Source: Arthrobacter sp. 9AX
GTDB lineage: Bacteria; Actinomycetota; Actinomycetes; Actinomycetales; Micrococcaceae
Length of the DNA stretch: 64,000 bases
Direction: 5' to 3'
Assembly: GCF_902506095.1 (NCBI RefSeq)
Contig: NZ_LR733293.1
Coordinates: forward strand, 540,416-604,415
Shown: piece by piece, positions 18,213 through 26,448 of the stretch
Layout of the letters: every line of letters begins with the position of its first letter
Numbering within the stretch: the stretch's first letter is position 1
Notes under the pieces: generated by a model
Seen by the model: the letters and a program-made list of their open reading frames with translations, nothing else
Database searches by the model: none
What the model was told of the DNA's origin: nothing
Program-made: the position numbers and the translations under genes

Positions 18213-18431
18213 GTGTTCGCAAGGCTGGAGCGGACTACTGCGAATAAGCTCGATGCCATGGAACGGCTCGGCCTCGAAGACAACACCCCCGGTATCGAAG
18301 TGCTTGAGGGGCAAATGTCCGTTGAGGAACTCCTCACCGACCTGGGCTTCGCCTGGCTTCCGGAAGCCGCGGGCGGAGCCGGTACCGAAGCATCATCCGA
18401 GGAGAACTTCAGCCAGCCCGCCCTGTTCTAG
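18213..18431 (+). CDS. Small hypothetical protein (72 aa)
   Basis: Short frame beginning with GTG, product rich in Glu/Leu/Ala: MFARLERTTANKLDAMERLG then a hydrophilic helix-like stretch (EVLEGQMSVEELLTDLGFAW) and an acidic tail. There is no recognisable domain and only a weak ribosome-binding site; an internal ATG at 18258 is an alternative start. It follows dhaM by 53 bp on the same strand. The amino-acid composition is protein-like, not GC-shadow-like, but evidence for expression is thin. Confidence 0.4.
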   Translation: MFARLERTTANKLDAMERLGLEDNTPGIEVLEGQMSVEELLTDLGFAWLPEAAGGAGTEASSEENFSQPALF

Positions 18432-18457
18432 GCCTGGCTCCCGCTCCAGCTCCAGCG

Positions 18458-18949
18458 TCAGGTCCGCTCCCGCAGCCCGGCGGCATCCAGCAGCACTGAG
18501 GCAGAGATGAACCGGCCGCACTGCTCACCAAACGGGTAGTCGCCGCGCGGGCGGAAGTCCAGTGACTGCACGGGCAGGGCTGACCCGTCCGGCGCTGTTG
18601 CGGAAGCCGTCACGGACATGGGGGATTCGGTAAGGCTCTCGAGGAACAGGGTGGCGATCTTCGTCCCGTCAGGAGACGCCGTCGCCGAGCAGACGCCCTC
18701 CGGGGTGCAGCCCTGGTCAATCGATGCACTGCCCGGCCGCAGCTCCAAACCTTCTTCCTTGCACTGCCCGTCCTGGCACGCCTTGAGGTGCAGTTTATCC
18801 ACCTGCGGCGCGTAATCCGCTGCGATGGTGACCGATAGGGCAGTGGCCTGGGCGATGGCCGGGCAGGGAACCGCGCCCGGGCCGGGGCCGCACGCAGTGG
18901 CGAGTCCCGCCGTCGTCAGCAACGCCAAAAGCAGCCCACGCTTGCCCAT
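18458..18949 (-). CDS. Predicted secreted lipoprotein, unknown function
   Basis: Product of 163 residues with a classic lipoprotein signal: MGKRGLLLALLTTAGLATAC, in which the lipobox LATAC places the lipidated cysteine at residue 20. The mature part contains four further cysteines in two close pairs (ACQDGQC, and around DQGC/GVC) plus one near the C-terminus, suggesting disulfides outside the cell. No known domain was recognised. It is a lone gene between the dha operon and mutY. Confidence 0.8.
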   Translation of the reverse strand: MGKRGLLLALLTTAGLATACGPGPGAVPCPAIAQATALSVTIAADYAPQVDKLHLKACQDGQCKEEGLELRPGSASIDQGCTPEGVCSATASPDGTKIATLFLESLTESPMSVTASATAPDGSALPVQSLDFRPRGDYPFGEQCGRFISASVLLDAAGLRERT

Positions 18950-19125
18950 ACTTCAGCCTAAGGCAGGGCACGGAGCCTGCCTCCGGCCGGGCCCAAGTGA
19001 TGCAGACATCGTTATTCTGCCTCACGAAACGGGTCTGCATCAGCCCATGCGATTCCCCCGGGTTCCGGTCACCACGACGTATGCCGTCCCGCGTACCTCT
19101 CTCGGCGCGCGCCACTTACCAGTGG

Positions 19126-20094
19126 CTAGGCAGGGAGCCGGTACCCGCCGTCGTGCACTTCCGCGAGGCCGTCGGCAAGCAGCCCGGCCAGTGCCCGGTC
19201 AAGCTGCTCCGGTGCGGAGTTGAGCCGGTGGAGGGCCGCCAGCGGCACCCCGATCCCGCCCGGCGCGAACCCCAGGTCCGCCGGCTCCCGCTGGAACATC
19301 TCCGCCGGCACCGGTACATCAGCGAGGCGCAGCACGGCCATCACGGCTCCGCGCACCTGGCGGTCAGTACCGTGCCAGGCCTGGCCCTTGGGGACGTACG
19401 ACGGCGGCGGCTCACCGGCGGCCCGCCAGGCGCAGGAGTCCCGGACCGGGCAGTCACCGCACCGGGGTGCGCGGGCTGTGCAGACCAGCGCGCCCAGCTC
19501 CATAACAGCAGCGTTCCAGCGGACTGACGTGCCGTCGTGGTCAGGCAGGAGCCGCGCGGCGAGCCGCATCTCCGCTGCCGTCAGGGCAGGGGAGGGGAGC
19601 GCGACGCCGGAGACCAGCCGGGCGTGGACCCGCCTGATGTTGGTGTCCACTACGGTTTCCCGGCGTCCATAGGCGAACGCCGCCACCGCCGCGGCCGTGT
19701 AACTGCCAACCCCGGGCAACGCCAGCAGTTCGGCGTAGGTGTCCGGGACCTTGCCGCCGTGGTCCTGGACAATGGCAACCGCTGCCGCATGCAGCCGCAG
19801 CGCCCGGCGCGGATAACCCAGCCGGCCCCAGGCGCGCACTGCCTCTCCGGCCGGTTCTCCAGCCAACCCTGCGGGAGTGGGCCAGCGCTTCAGCCACTCG
19901 TGCCAGACCGGCAGCACACGGACCACGGGGGTCTGCTGCAGCATGATCTCACTGACCAGCACACCCCAGGCCGAACATGCGGGCCCGCGCCAGGGAAGGT
20001 CCCGGGCAATGCCGGCGAACCAGGTGTTGATACGGGTGTGCAGCTCCTGCAGCTCCGGTCCCGACGGGAAACGGGCAGGCGCGGCTGTGGTCAA
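19126..20094 (-). CDS. mutY: A/G-specific adenine DNA glycosylase
   Basis: Removes adenine mispaired with 8-oxoguanine. The protein of 322 residues has an HhH-GPD core: the N-terminal DLPWRG, SEIMLQQTPV (catalytic Glu region near 45), helix-hairpin-helix LLALPGVGSYTAAAVAAFAYG with the following VVDTNIRRV (catalytic Asp near 150), and the 4Fe-4S ligands C-x6-C-x2-C-x5-C in CTARAPRCGDCPVRDSC. The C-terminal NUDT1-like part is short. It appears to start at a TTG (20094) placed 6 nt after a GATACT -10, i.e. leaderless. It belongs to the DNA-integrity neighbourhood with disA and radA. Confidence 0.94.
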   Translation of the reverse strand: MTTAAPARFPSGPELQELHTRINTWFAGIARDLPWRGPACSAWGVLVSEIMLQQTPVVRVLPVWHEWLKRWPTPAGLAGEPAGEAVRAWGRLGYPRRALRLHAAAVAIVQDHGGKVPDTYAELLALPGVGSYTAAAVAAFAYGRRETVVDTNIRRVHARLVSGVALPSPALTAAEMRLAARLLPDHDGTSVRWNAAVMELGALVCTARAPRCGDCPVRDSCAWRAAGEPPPSYVPKGQAWHGTDRQVRGAVMAVLRLADVPVPAEMFQREPADLGFAPGGIGVPLAALHRLNSAPEQLDRALAGLLADGLAEVHDGGYRLPA

Positions 20095-20245
20095 GGCTTC
20101 AGTATCGATCCCAACACTGTAGTGGATCGCTTCGGGCAGCCTGAAACAGGGCTGGGGCGCTCCTATGCGGGATGTGACCAGAGCGATGGGCCCGCCGGCG
20201 GCGTGGTGGCGGGGCAGAACCGTGGCCGTTCTCTAGCCTAGAAGG

Positions 20246-20920
20246 ATGGGCGGGCACGGCAATTCATCACGAGGCAGTACAACGGCATCCGGATCCTCGA
20301 CCCGGAAGCCCAGCCCTGCCGTGTACCGCCGGCGCCGGCTGTTCCTCGTTGTGGCGTTGTTGATGGTCATCGGGCTTGTGGTGGGCGGCTTCTCACTGGC
20401 CGGCGCTTTCAGCGGTCAACCCGCATCGTCTACCGACCCCGCCGCCGGCGCGACGGCCTCCGCTGACCCCTCCAGCCAGGCTTCGCCGTCGGCTGCCCCG
20501 GATCCCACCCCAACCCCGTCGGCGACGCCCACCTGCAACCAGAACCTGGTGACCGTTTCCGCCTCGACGGACAAGGCCGCCTACGGACCCGACGAAAACC
20601 CGTTGCTGACGCTCAAGGTCACCAATGGCGGCACCATGCCGTGCGAGGTCAATATTGGAACCTCGCAGATGGAATTCCTGGTGACCAGCGGCGCGGACAG
20701 GATCTTCTCGTCCAAGGATTGCCAGGCGAAGAGCGAGGACCTGGTGAAAATCATCGCCCCGGGAGCGAGCGAGACCGCCAACTTCCCGTGGCCGCGCAAC
20801 CGCACGGTTGAAGGCTGCCAGCCGGTGGAAGCCAAACCGGGAGCAGGTGGCGCGTACTACATTTACACCGCGAAGCTCGGTTCCAAAGCCAGCCCGAAGG
20901 CTGTTTTCCAGCTGAACTGA
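20246..20920 (+). CDS. Membrane-anchored extracellular protein, unknown function
   Basis: Product of 224 residues. The N-terminus is Ser/Gly-rich and cytoplasmic, followed by a basic stretch (YRRRR) and one membrane helix (about 31-53, LFLVVALLMVIGLVVGGFSL). A low-complexity Ala/Ser/Pro/Thr linker (about 58-95) spans the wall, and an extracellular beta-sandwich-like domain (about 96-224) follows with three cysteines (CNQNL, CEVN, DCQAK). A TAGCCT -10 at 20234-20239 lies 6 nt before the ATG, so the gene is probably leaderless. It is divergent from mutY and convergent with disA. Confidence 0.83.
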   Translation: MGGHGNSSRGSTTASGSSTRKPSPAVYRRRRLFLVVALLMVIGLVVGGFSLAGAFSGQPASSTDPAAGATASADPSSQASPSAAPDPTPTPSATPTCNQNLVTVSASTDKAAYGPDENPLLTLKVTNGGTMPCEVNIGTSQMEFLVTSGADRIFSSKDCQAKSEDLVKIIAPGASETANFPWPRNRTVEGCQPVEAKPGAGGAYYIYTAKLGSKASPKAVFQLN

Positions 20921-20923
20921 CCG

Positions 20924-20937
20924 CCGCCTGCGGGCGG
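20924..20937. terminator. Short convergent hairpin between 20246 gene and disA
   Basis: CCGCC-TGCG-GGCGG stem in the 20-bp gap between the two convergent stop codons. It is short and lacks a T tract, so it is a weak bidirectional terminator at best. Confidence 0.5.
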
Positions 20938-20940
20938 TTC

Positions 20941-22017
20941 CTAGAGGAAGCGGTCCAGCAGGCTTGCCTCGGCCATCCGGCTGAGGCCTTCACGCACCGT
21001 CCGGGCGCGCTGGTCGCCGATGCCGTCCACCGTCATAAGGTCCTCGATCGTGGCTGCCATCAGGAACTGCAGGCCGCCGAAGTGGTCCACCAGGCGGTCC
21101 GCAACAGCCTTTGGAACTGCCTTGAGGCCTGAAAGCAGCCGGTAGCCCCGGGGCTGCACCACGGCATCCAGGTTTGCCTCGCCGCCGGCAAACCCTACGA
21201 TGCTGGAGATTTTGCCGAGGTCAATCAGTTCGGTGGGGCCGAGGTTCACGAGTTCGTTGACGGCTTTTTCGATGTCCTCGGCGGAGGCGGTGGGGCCGGC
21301 GTAGTCACGGATGATCACGTCGCTGCCGGGGCCGCGGCCCACAGTCAGTTCATCGAGCTGAAGCGACAGGAGCCGGCCGTCCTCGCCAAGTTCCAGGACG
21401 TACTGGGAGATTTCCTCCGAGATGCGGCGGACCATTTCCTGGCGTTGGAGCGTGACGGCGACATCCCGCACTGTGACCATCGCTTCGATTTCCAGGGCAG
21501 ACAGCGAGCTGGTGACCTGGTCCAGGCGCGAGCGGTAGCGTTCCAGGGTGGCAAGGGCCTGGTTGGCACGGGCCAGGACCTTTTCGGATCCCTCCAGTAC
21601 GTGCCGGAGGCCGTTGACGTACAGGGCGATGATCTGCATGGACTGGCTGACCGAGATCACCGGAACACCGGTCTGGATGGCCACGCGTTCGGCCGTGCGG
21701 TGGCGGGTGCCGGATTCCTGGGTTTCGATGCTGGAATCGGGGACGAGCTGGACGGCGGCGCGCAGGATGTTGCCGGCGTCCTTGTCGCAGATGATGGCGC
21801 CGTCCATCTTGGCCAGTTCACGGAGCCGGGTGGGGGAGAAGTCAATGCCAATGTCGAAACCGCCCGAGCAGATGGAGTCGATGGTCCGGTCAGAGCCCAG
21901 GACAATCAGCGCACCGGTCCGTCCACGCAGGATCCGCTCCAGCCCGTCGCGCAGCGGGGTTCCGGGTGCCACTCTGGCCAGGGTTGCCCTGAGAGATTCT
22001 TCGGGGCTCCGCGCCAT
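20941..22017 (-). CDS. disA: DNA integrity scanning protein, diadenylate cyclase
   Basis: Makes cyclic di-AMP from two ATP while scanning DNA for branched structures. The protein of 358 residues has an N-terminal DAC domain with both catalytic motifs, DGA (AKMDGAIICDKD near 75) and RHR (SGTRHRTAERVA near 110). A central helical spine with a coiled-coil-like stretch (about 150-200) follows, and a C-terminal helix-hairpin-helix DNA-binding domain (about 290-358, TVDGIGDQRARTVREGLSRM). The start is ATG 22017, with GAAGGGAA upstream. Confidence 0.96.
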   Translation of the reverse strand: MARSPEESLRATLARVAPGTPLRDGLERILRGRTGALIVLGSDRTIDSICSGGFDIGIDFSPTRLRELAKMDGAIICDKDAGNILRAAVQLVPDSSIETQESGTRHRTAERVAIQTGVPVISVSQSMQIIALYVNGLRHVLEGSEKVLARANQALATLERYRSRLDQVTSSLSALEIEAMVTVRDVAVTLQRQEMVRRISEEISQYVLELGEDGRLLSLQLDELTVGRGPGSDVIIRDYAGPTASAEDIEKAVNELVNLGPTELIDLGKISSIVGFAGGEANLDAVVQPRGYRLLSGLKAVPKAVADRLVDHFGGLQFLMAATIEDLMTVDGIGDQRARTVREGLSRMAEASLLDRFL

Positions 22018-22490
22018 TAGGTAATTCCCTTCGAAGGTGCGGACCGTCGCCCGCAGAAATGCCGGCTTTACTGCTCGGCCGGCAGGATCAAAAAGTACTC
22101 ATTTCCCGCAAGCTCAATGATAGGGGTAAGAATGGGTAACTTCCGCACGGGCAAGCCCTAAAGTGCCCCACTGAGGCATGTTCGGAGGATGCTGAAAACG
22201 CGTTCGACGGCGGGCGGCCGCGCAGGCATTTTGCCGCAGCTGGCCGTCCCGGCGCCCGATGACCGATGCCGACAGCAAATGCCAGGACGTTGATGCCGGC
22301 CGGATCCGTGTGACGGCCTGAGCGAGGGGGCTGGCAGGCAGCCGGCTACCGGTTTGCGGCGCTGCGATAAACTGGAACTTGGCTGTCCGCCACCTGTTAC
22401 CGGCCCCAGGGCCGCCTTGCCCCGGAGCGCAATGCCCGGAAAAGGCGCCGTCAGCGCCCCGGCAGTCCCACCCGCAGCGAAAGTAGCACC
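22018..22490. other. Divergent intergenic region disA-prfC
   Basis: About 470 bp with no convincing gene. Nearest to prfC, an extended -10 TGCGATAAACT (22363-22373) could drive prfC with a leader of about 110 nt. The disA-proximal 120 bp is comparatively AT-rich and presumably holds its promoter. No tRNA, riboswitch or strong terminator seen. Confidence 0.45.
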
Positions 22491-24104
22491 GTGTCCCAAG
22501 ATGTCCTGACCCCCGCCAAGGTCTCAGCCATTCACAAAGAAGCGGGCCGGCGTCGGACCTTTGCTGTTATTTCCCACCCTGACGCCGGCAAGTCCACGCT
22601 GACTGAGGCACTGGCCCTGCATGCCAAGGTGATCGGTACGGCCGGCGCTTCCAGCGGCAAGGCCAACCGCAAGGAAACCGTCTCCGACTGGATGCAGATG
22701 GAGAAGGACCGCGGCATCTCCATCAGTTCCGCGGCACTCCAGTTCTCCTACCGCGACACCGTCATCAACCTCCTGGACACTCCCGGCCACGCCGACTTCT
22801 CCGAGGACACCTACCGGGTGCTCGCGGCCGTCGACTGCGCCGTCATGCTGGTGGATGCCGCCAAGGGCCTGGAAACCCAGACCATGAAACTCTTCGAGGT
22901 CTGCAAGCAGCGCAACCTGCCCATCATCACCGTCATCAACAAATGGGACCGCCCGGGCCTGGACGCGCTGGCCCTGATGGACGAAATCACCGAACGCACC
23001 GGCCTCCAGCCCATGCCCCTGACCTGGGCCGTGGGCATCTCCGGCGACTTCCGCGGCGTCTGGGACCTCCGCAACGACCGGTTCGCCCGGTTCCAGCGCA
23101 ACAACGCCGGCGCCCAGATCGCCCTCACCGAGTACTTCACCCCGGAGGAAGCGGCGGAAAGCCAGGGCAGCAACTGGTCCGACGCCGTGGACGAAGCCGG
23201 CCTGGTGATCGAATCCAACCTGGAATTCGACGTCGAAAGCTTCCACGCCGGCAAGGCCACCCCCATCCTTTTCAGCTCCGCCGCGCTCAACTTCGGTGTC
23301 AAGGAACTGCTGGACGCACTGGTGGACTTCGCCCCGCCGGCGGCTCCGCGCCCGGATATCGAGGGCAACCCGCGGCCCGTCGAATCATCCTTCTCCGGGT
23401 TCGTCTTCAAGGTTCAGGCCGGCATGAACAAGGCACACCGGGACCATGTGGCGTTCATCCGCGTCTGCTCCGGGGTGTTCGAGCGCGGAATGGTGGTCAC
23501 CCAGACCCGCACCGGCAAGTCGTTCGCCACCAAGTACGCGCAGCAGGTGTTCGGCCGCGAACGCGAAGTCATCGACGAGGCCTACCCCGGGGACGTTGTG
23601 GGCCTGGTCAACGCGTCCTCACTGCGTGTGGGCGACAGCCTGTTCCTTGAGGACGCGGTGGAATACCCCGCCATCCCGCTCTTCGCGCCCGAGCACTTCC
23701 AGGTGGCCCGCTCCAAGGACCCCAGCAAGTTCAAGCAGTTCCGCCGGGGCATCGAACAGCTCGAACACGAGGGCGTCATCCAGGTGCTCCGCTCGGATGT
23801 GCGCGGCGACCAGGCTCCGGTGCTTGCCGCCGTCGGCCCCATGCAGTTCGAAGTGGTGGAAGACCGCATGGCGCACGACTTCAGCGCGCCCATGCGGCTG
23901 GAACGCCTGCCCTACTCGCTGGCCAGGATCTCGACGGCGGACGCCATGCCTGCGCTGGCGAACGTAGTGGGCGCCGAGGTGCTTTTGCGGTCCGACGGCG
24001 AGTACCTCGCCTTGTTCAACGACGTCTGGGCGCTTCGCCGGATCGAAAAGAACCACCCCGACCTCACCCTTGTGCCCATCGGCACCCACAACCCTGCAAA
24101 GTAG
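22491..24104 (+). CDS. prfC: Peptide chain release factor 3
   Basis: Translational GTPase that recycles RF1/RF2 from the ribosome. The protein of 537 residues has the G domain at the N-terminus: P-loop SHPDAGKST (near 30), switch/GISISSAA, DTPGHADFSEDT (G3) and NKWDRPG (G4). The KENRxE-type segment (SGKANRKETVSDWMQMEKD) after G1 separates RF3 from EF-G. Domains 2 and 3 follow to the C-terminus. GTG 22491 is used as start. A ketosynthase gene follows after 6 nt. Confidence 0.96.
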   Translation: MSQDVLTPAKVSAIHKEAGRRRTFAVISHPDAGKSTLTEALALHAKVIGTAGASSGKANRKETVSDWMQMEKDRGISISSAALQFSYRDTVINLLDTPGHADFSEDTYRVLAAVDCAVMLVDAAKGLETQTMKLFEVCKQRNLPIITVINKWDRPGLDALALMDEITERTGLQPMPLTWAVGISGDFRGVWDLRNDRFARFQRNNAGAQIALTEYFTPEEAAESQGSNWSDAVDEAGLVIESNLEFDVESFHAGKATPILFSSAALNFGVKELLDALVDFAPPAAPRPDIEGNPRPVESSFSGFVFKVQAGMNKAHRDHVAFIRVCSGVFERGMVVTQTRTGKSFATKYAQQVFGREREVIDEAYPGDVVGLVNASSLRVGDSLFLEDAVEYPAIPLFAPEHFQVARSKDPSKFKQFRRGIEQLEHEGVIQVLRSDVRGDQAPVLAAVGPMQFEVVEDRMAHDFSAPMRLERLPYSLARISTADAMPALANVVGAEVLLRSDGEYLALFNDVWALRRIEKNHPDLTLVPIGTHNPAK

Positions 24105-24110
24105 CCAACG

Positions 24111-25340
24111 ATGACTGCAATCCAACCCCGCGCGCTGGTCACCGGCGTCGGCACTATCAACCCGCTCGGTTCTTCGGTGCCCGAAACCTGGGCCGCCCTG
24201 GTGGCAGGAAAGTCCGGCATCGCAGCCCTGGACGCCGACTGGGCGGAGCAGTTGCCCGTGAAGATCGCAGGGCAGGTAACCGCTGACCTCACCGAACACC
24301 TCAGCACCCGCGAGATGAAGCGGATGGACCGGTGCGGGCAGCTGGCGCTGGTCGCCGCGCGGGAAGCCTGGAAACAGGCGGGTTCCCCCGAGGTCGATCC
24401 GGAGCGCTTCGCAGTGGTGATCGGATCCGCTTATGGCGGGCTGGGCTCCACGATCGAGCAGGACCGCACCCTCGCTGCGTCCGGCCCGCGCAAGGTCTCG
24501 CCGCACACCCTCACCCGGCTGATGGTCAACGGCCCGGCCGCCTGGGTGTCCATCGACCTCGGTGCCCGCGGCGGTGCCCGGACGCCGGTCAGCGCCTGTG
24601 CCTCCGGGGCCGAGGCGATTGTCCAGGCAGCCGAAATGATTCGCTCCGGTGCCGCCGACGTCGTGATTGCCGGCGGCGTGGACGCCTCGGTCAACGACCT
24701 CGTGATCACCGGCTTCTCGCAGATCCGTGCGCTGTCCACCCGCGACGGCGATCCACAGCAGGCATCACGGCCGTTCGACGGCGGCCGGGACGGCTTTGTG
24801 CTCGCAGAGGGCGCCGGTGTGGTGGTGCTTGAGAGTGAGGAGCACGCGCGGGCCCGCGGCGCCGCCGTCCTGGGGGCTGTAGCCGGGGGAGCCGTGACGT
24901 CCGACGCGAACGACATCGTGGCTGCTGATCCCGCCATGCAGCGGCGGGTCATGCAGAAGGCCCTCGAATCCGCGGGCCTGGCCGCCGAAGACGTCGGCTT
25001 TATCCATGCACACGCCACTTCCACCCCTGTTGGCGACCGGCTCGAGGGCCAGGCCATCAACGCCATCTTCGGCGCCGACATCCCGGTAACCTCCACGAAG
25101 GGCCACACCGGCCACCTGCTGGGCGGCGCCGGGGCACTGGCCGCTGTGGTGGTAGTGGAAGCCCTTCGGACCGGGATGCTGCCGGGGACCCTCAACGTTG
25201 AGTCGCTGGACCCCGAGGTGGAGCTTAACGTGATCACCGAAGGCGCCCGCCCGCTCCAGCCAGGGATTCCCTCGGCCGGGCTGGTGAACGCCTTCGGTTT
25301 CGGCGGGCACAGCGTTGCCCTGGTGATCACGGGCTCCTAG
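24111..25340 (+). CDS. Beta-ketoacyl-ACP synthase II-like enzyme
   Basis: Condensing enzyme of the FabF/KAS II type, 409 residues, that would extend acyl-ACP with malonyl-ACP. The Cys-His-His triad is intact: PVSACASGAEAIVQAA (Cys near 165), HAHATSTPVGDRLEG (His near 305) and TKGHTGHLLGGAG (His near 340), with the C-terminal NAFGFGGHS glycine loop. It starts 6 nt after prfC, with no acyl carrier protein or other fatty-acid gene nearby, so it may be an extra, stand-alone ketosynthase and not the main fabF. Confidence 0.9.
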   Translation: MTAIQPRALVTGVGTINPLGSSVPETWAALVAGKSGIAALDADWAEQLPVKIAGQVTADLTEHLSTREMKRMDRCGQLALVAAREAWKQAGSPEVDPERFAVVIGSAYGGLGSTIEQDRTLAASGPRKVSPHTLTRLMVNGPAAWVSIDLGARGGARTPVSACASGAEAIVQAAEMIRSGAADVVIAGGVDASVNDLVITGFSQIRALSTRDGDPQQASRPFDGGRDGFVLAEGAGVVVLESEEHARARGAAVLGAVAGGAVTSDANDIVAADPAMQRRVMQKALESAGLAAEDVGFIHAHATSTPVGDRLEGQAINAIFGADIPVTSTKGHTGHLLGGAGALAAVVVVEALRTGMLPGTLNVESLDPEVELNVITEGARPLQPGIPSAGLVNAFGFGGHSVALVITGS

Positions 25341-25482
25341 GTTCCTGCCCCGGCCTGTTTCCGGCGCAGGAGTGCTGTCAGACCCGGCTGGGTTCGGCGG
25401 CACCGCGCCAAGGTGGGCAAGTTCATCCTGGGCAGCCATGCCCAGCAGATCCTGATGCAGGCGGACCGTCCCGTCTTGGCCT

Positions 25483-25956
25483 TCATGGCCGACAGATGAC
25501 GTGGTCAACCAACGCATCGAGAACGGGCAGTTGGCCTTTGACCAGCTTGAGCCGGGCTTCCTCCTCGGGGAACCAGCGGGCGTCGTCAATCTCCGGGTAG
25601 TGCTGGATCCGGCCTGAACCCCTGGGCCATTCCAGCGGGAACGTGTTGCTTTCGATCCGTTCCGGCTGGAAGTCCTGTTCCGCGGCGAACACCGTAATGA
25701 CTTTGCCGGAGGGCTGCCGGAACCTGCCCAGCTCCCGGTAGTCCGCCGCCGGCGCCGGTGTTCCCATCTCCTCGGCGAACTCGCGCAGTGCCGCGGCGAG
25801 CGGGTCCTCAACTTCGCCGTATTCGCCTTTGGGGATGGACCAGGCATGGGCGTCCTTGCGTGCCCAGAAGGGCCCGCCCATGTGGGCAATCCACACTTCC
25901 AGGTCAGCCGGGCCGGGCCGCCTGTACAGCAGGATTCCTGCGCTGAGAACCGGCAT
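25483..25956 (-). CDS. Nudix hydrolase
   Basis: Hydrolyses a nucleoside-diphosphate-linked compound; substrate unknown. The protein of 157 residues has a complete Nudix box matching G-x5-E-x7-REUxEExGU in GEYGEVEDPLAAALREFAEE, about residues 45-67. The sequence MPVLSAGILLYRR and the preceding GGAGG Shine-Dalgarno fix the start at 25956, although the frame is open further upstream. A lone gene, divergent from the small 26076 gene. Confidence 0.9.
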   Translation of the reverse strand: MPVLSAGILLYRRPGPADLEVWIAHMGGPFWARKDAHAWSIPKGEYGEVEDPLAAALREFAEEMGTPAPAADYRELGRFRQPSGKVITVFAAEQDFQPERIESNTFPLEWPRGSGRIQHYPEIDDARWFPEEEARLKLVKGQLPVLDALVDHVICRP

Positions 25957-26075
25957 GGTGCCTCCGTTTTGGGGTGACTTCTCTTTTGATCCGCAACTGC
26001 CGTCCAGCGTTAACCTGGAGTTCACGGCGCTGCTTTAGGTTATTCCTTCAGGCACTCTGCGCGAAGGGACCAGTC

Positions 26076-26345
26076 ATGGCCAATATTGCTGAGGTTTTGG
26101 GCCGGCTGACGCCGGAAGAACGTGAAGAGCTTCACAGCCTGGGTCCGCAGGGCCACCTCCCGCGCCATTTGGTTGATGCACTGGACCGGGCGGCCGGCGG
26201 CCCCGGAAACGGCCGCGGCTACTACGTGCCCAACGGGAACGTGAGCGCCACCGGGGGTCCGCTGCTGGTGCTGAGGAGCGACGTGTCGGGCTGGCTCCTC
26301 AACGCGCGCCGGGACGACCCCGACCCGTTGGCGCCCCACCAGTAG
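26076..26345 (+). CDS. Small conserved-looking hypothetical protein (89 aa)
   Basis: Product begins MANIAEVLGRLTPEEREELH, predicted helical, and ends in a Gly/Asn-rich middle and a hydrophobic LLVLRSDVSGWLLNARR segment. A GAAGGGA ribosome-binding site sits 6 nt before the ATG, which decides the start over the longer open frame. There is no catalytic motif and no signal peptide. It is convergent with radA, with inverted repeat copy 2 in between. Confidence 0.7.
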   Translation: MANIAEVLGRLTPEEREELHSLGPQGHLPRHLVDALDRAAGGPGNGRGYYVPNGNVSATGGPLLVLRSDVSGWLLNARRDDPDPLAPHQ

Positions 26346-26362
26346 CCCGCCCACCCCTCGGG

Positions 26363-26416
26363 GTCCAGACATGCAGGGTTCCGGCGGTTGGAGGCTGGCA
26401 TATCTGACCAAGAACC
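26363..26416. repeat. Dispersed inverted repeat, copy 2 (degenerate)
   Basis: Left arm GTCCAGACATGCAG (26363-26376) and right arm CTGGCATATCTGACCAAGAA (26395-26414) match the arms of the repeats at 4720 and 46372, with an inserted G and a GA-to-AC change that weaken the stem. It lies between convergent genes, as does copy 1. Confidence 0.75.
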
Positions 26417-26448
26417 CGGGCTGCAGGCGCGGGACGGTTCAGCGGAGC

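Noticed and set aside
25341..25482. Possible small gene between the ketosynthase and the Nudix gene
   Set aside because: No frame with a ribosome-binding site and protein-like composition was found in these 140 bp.
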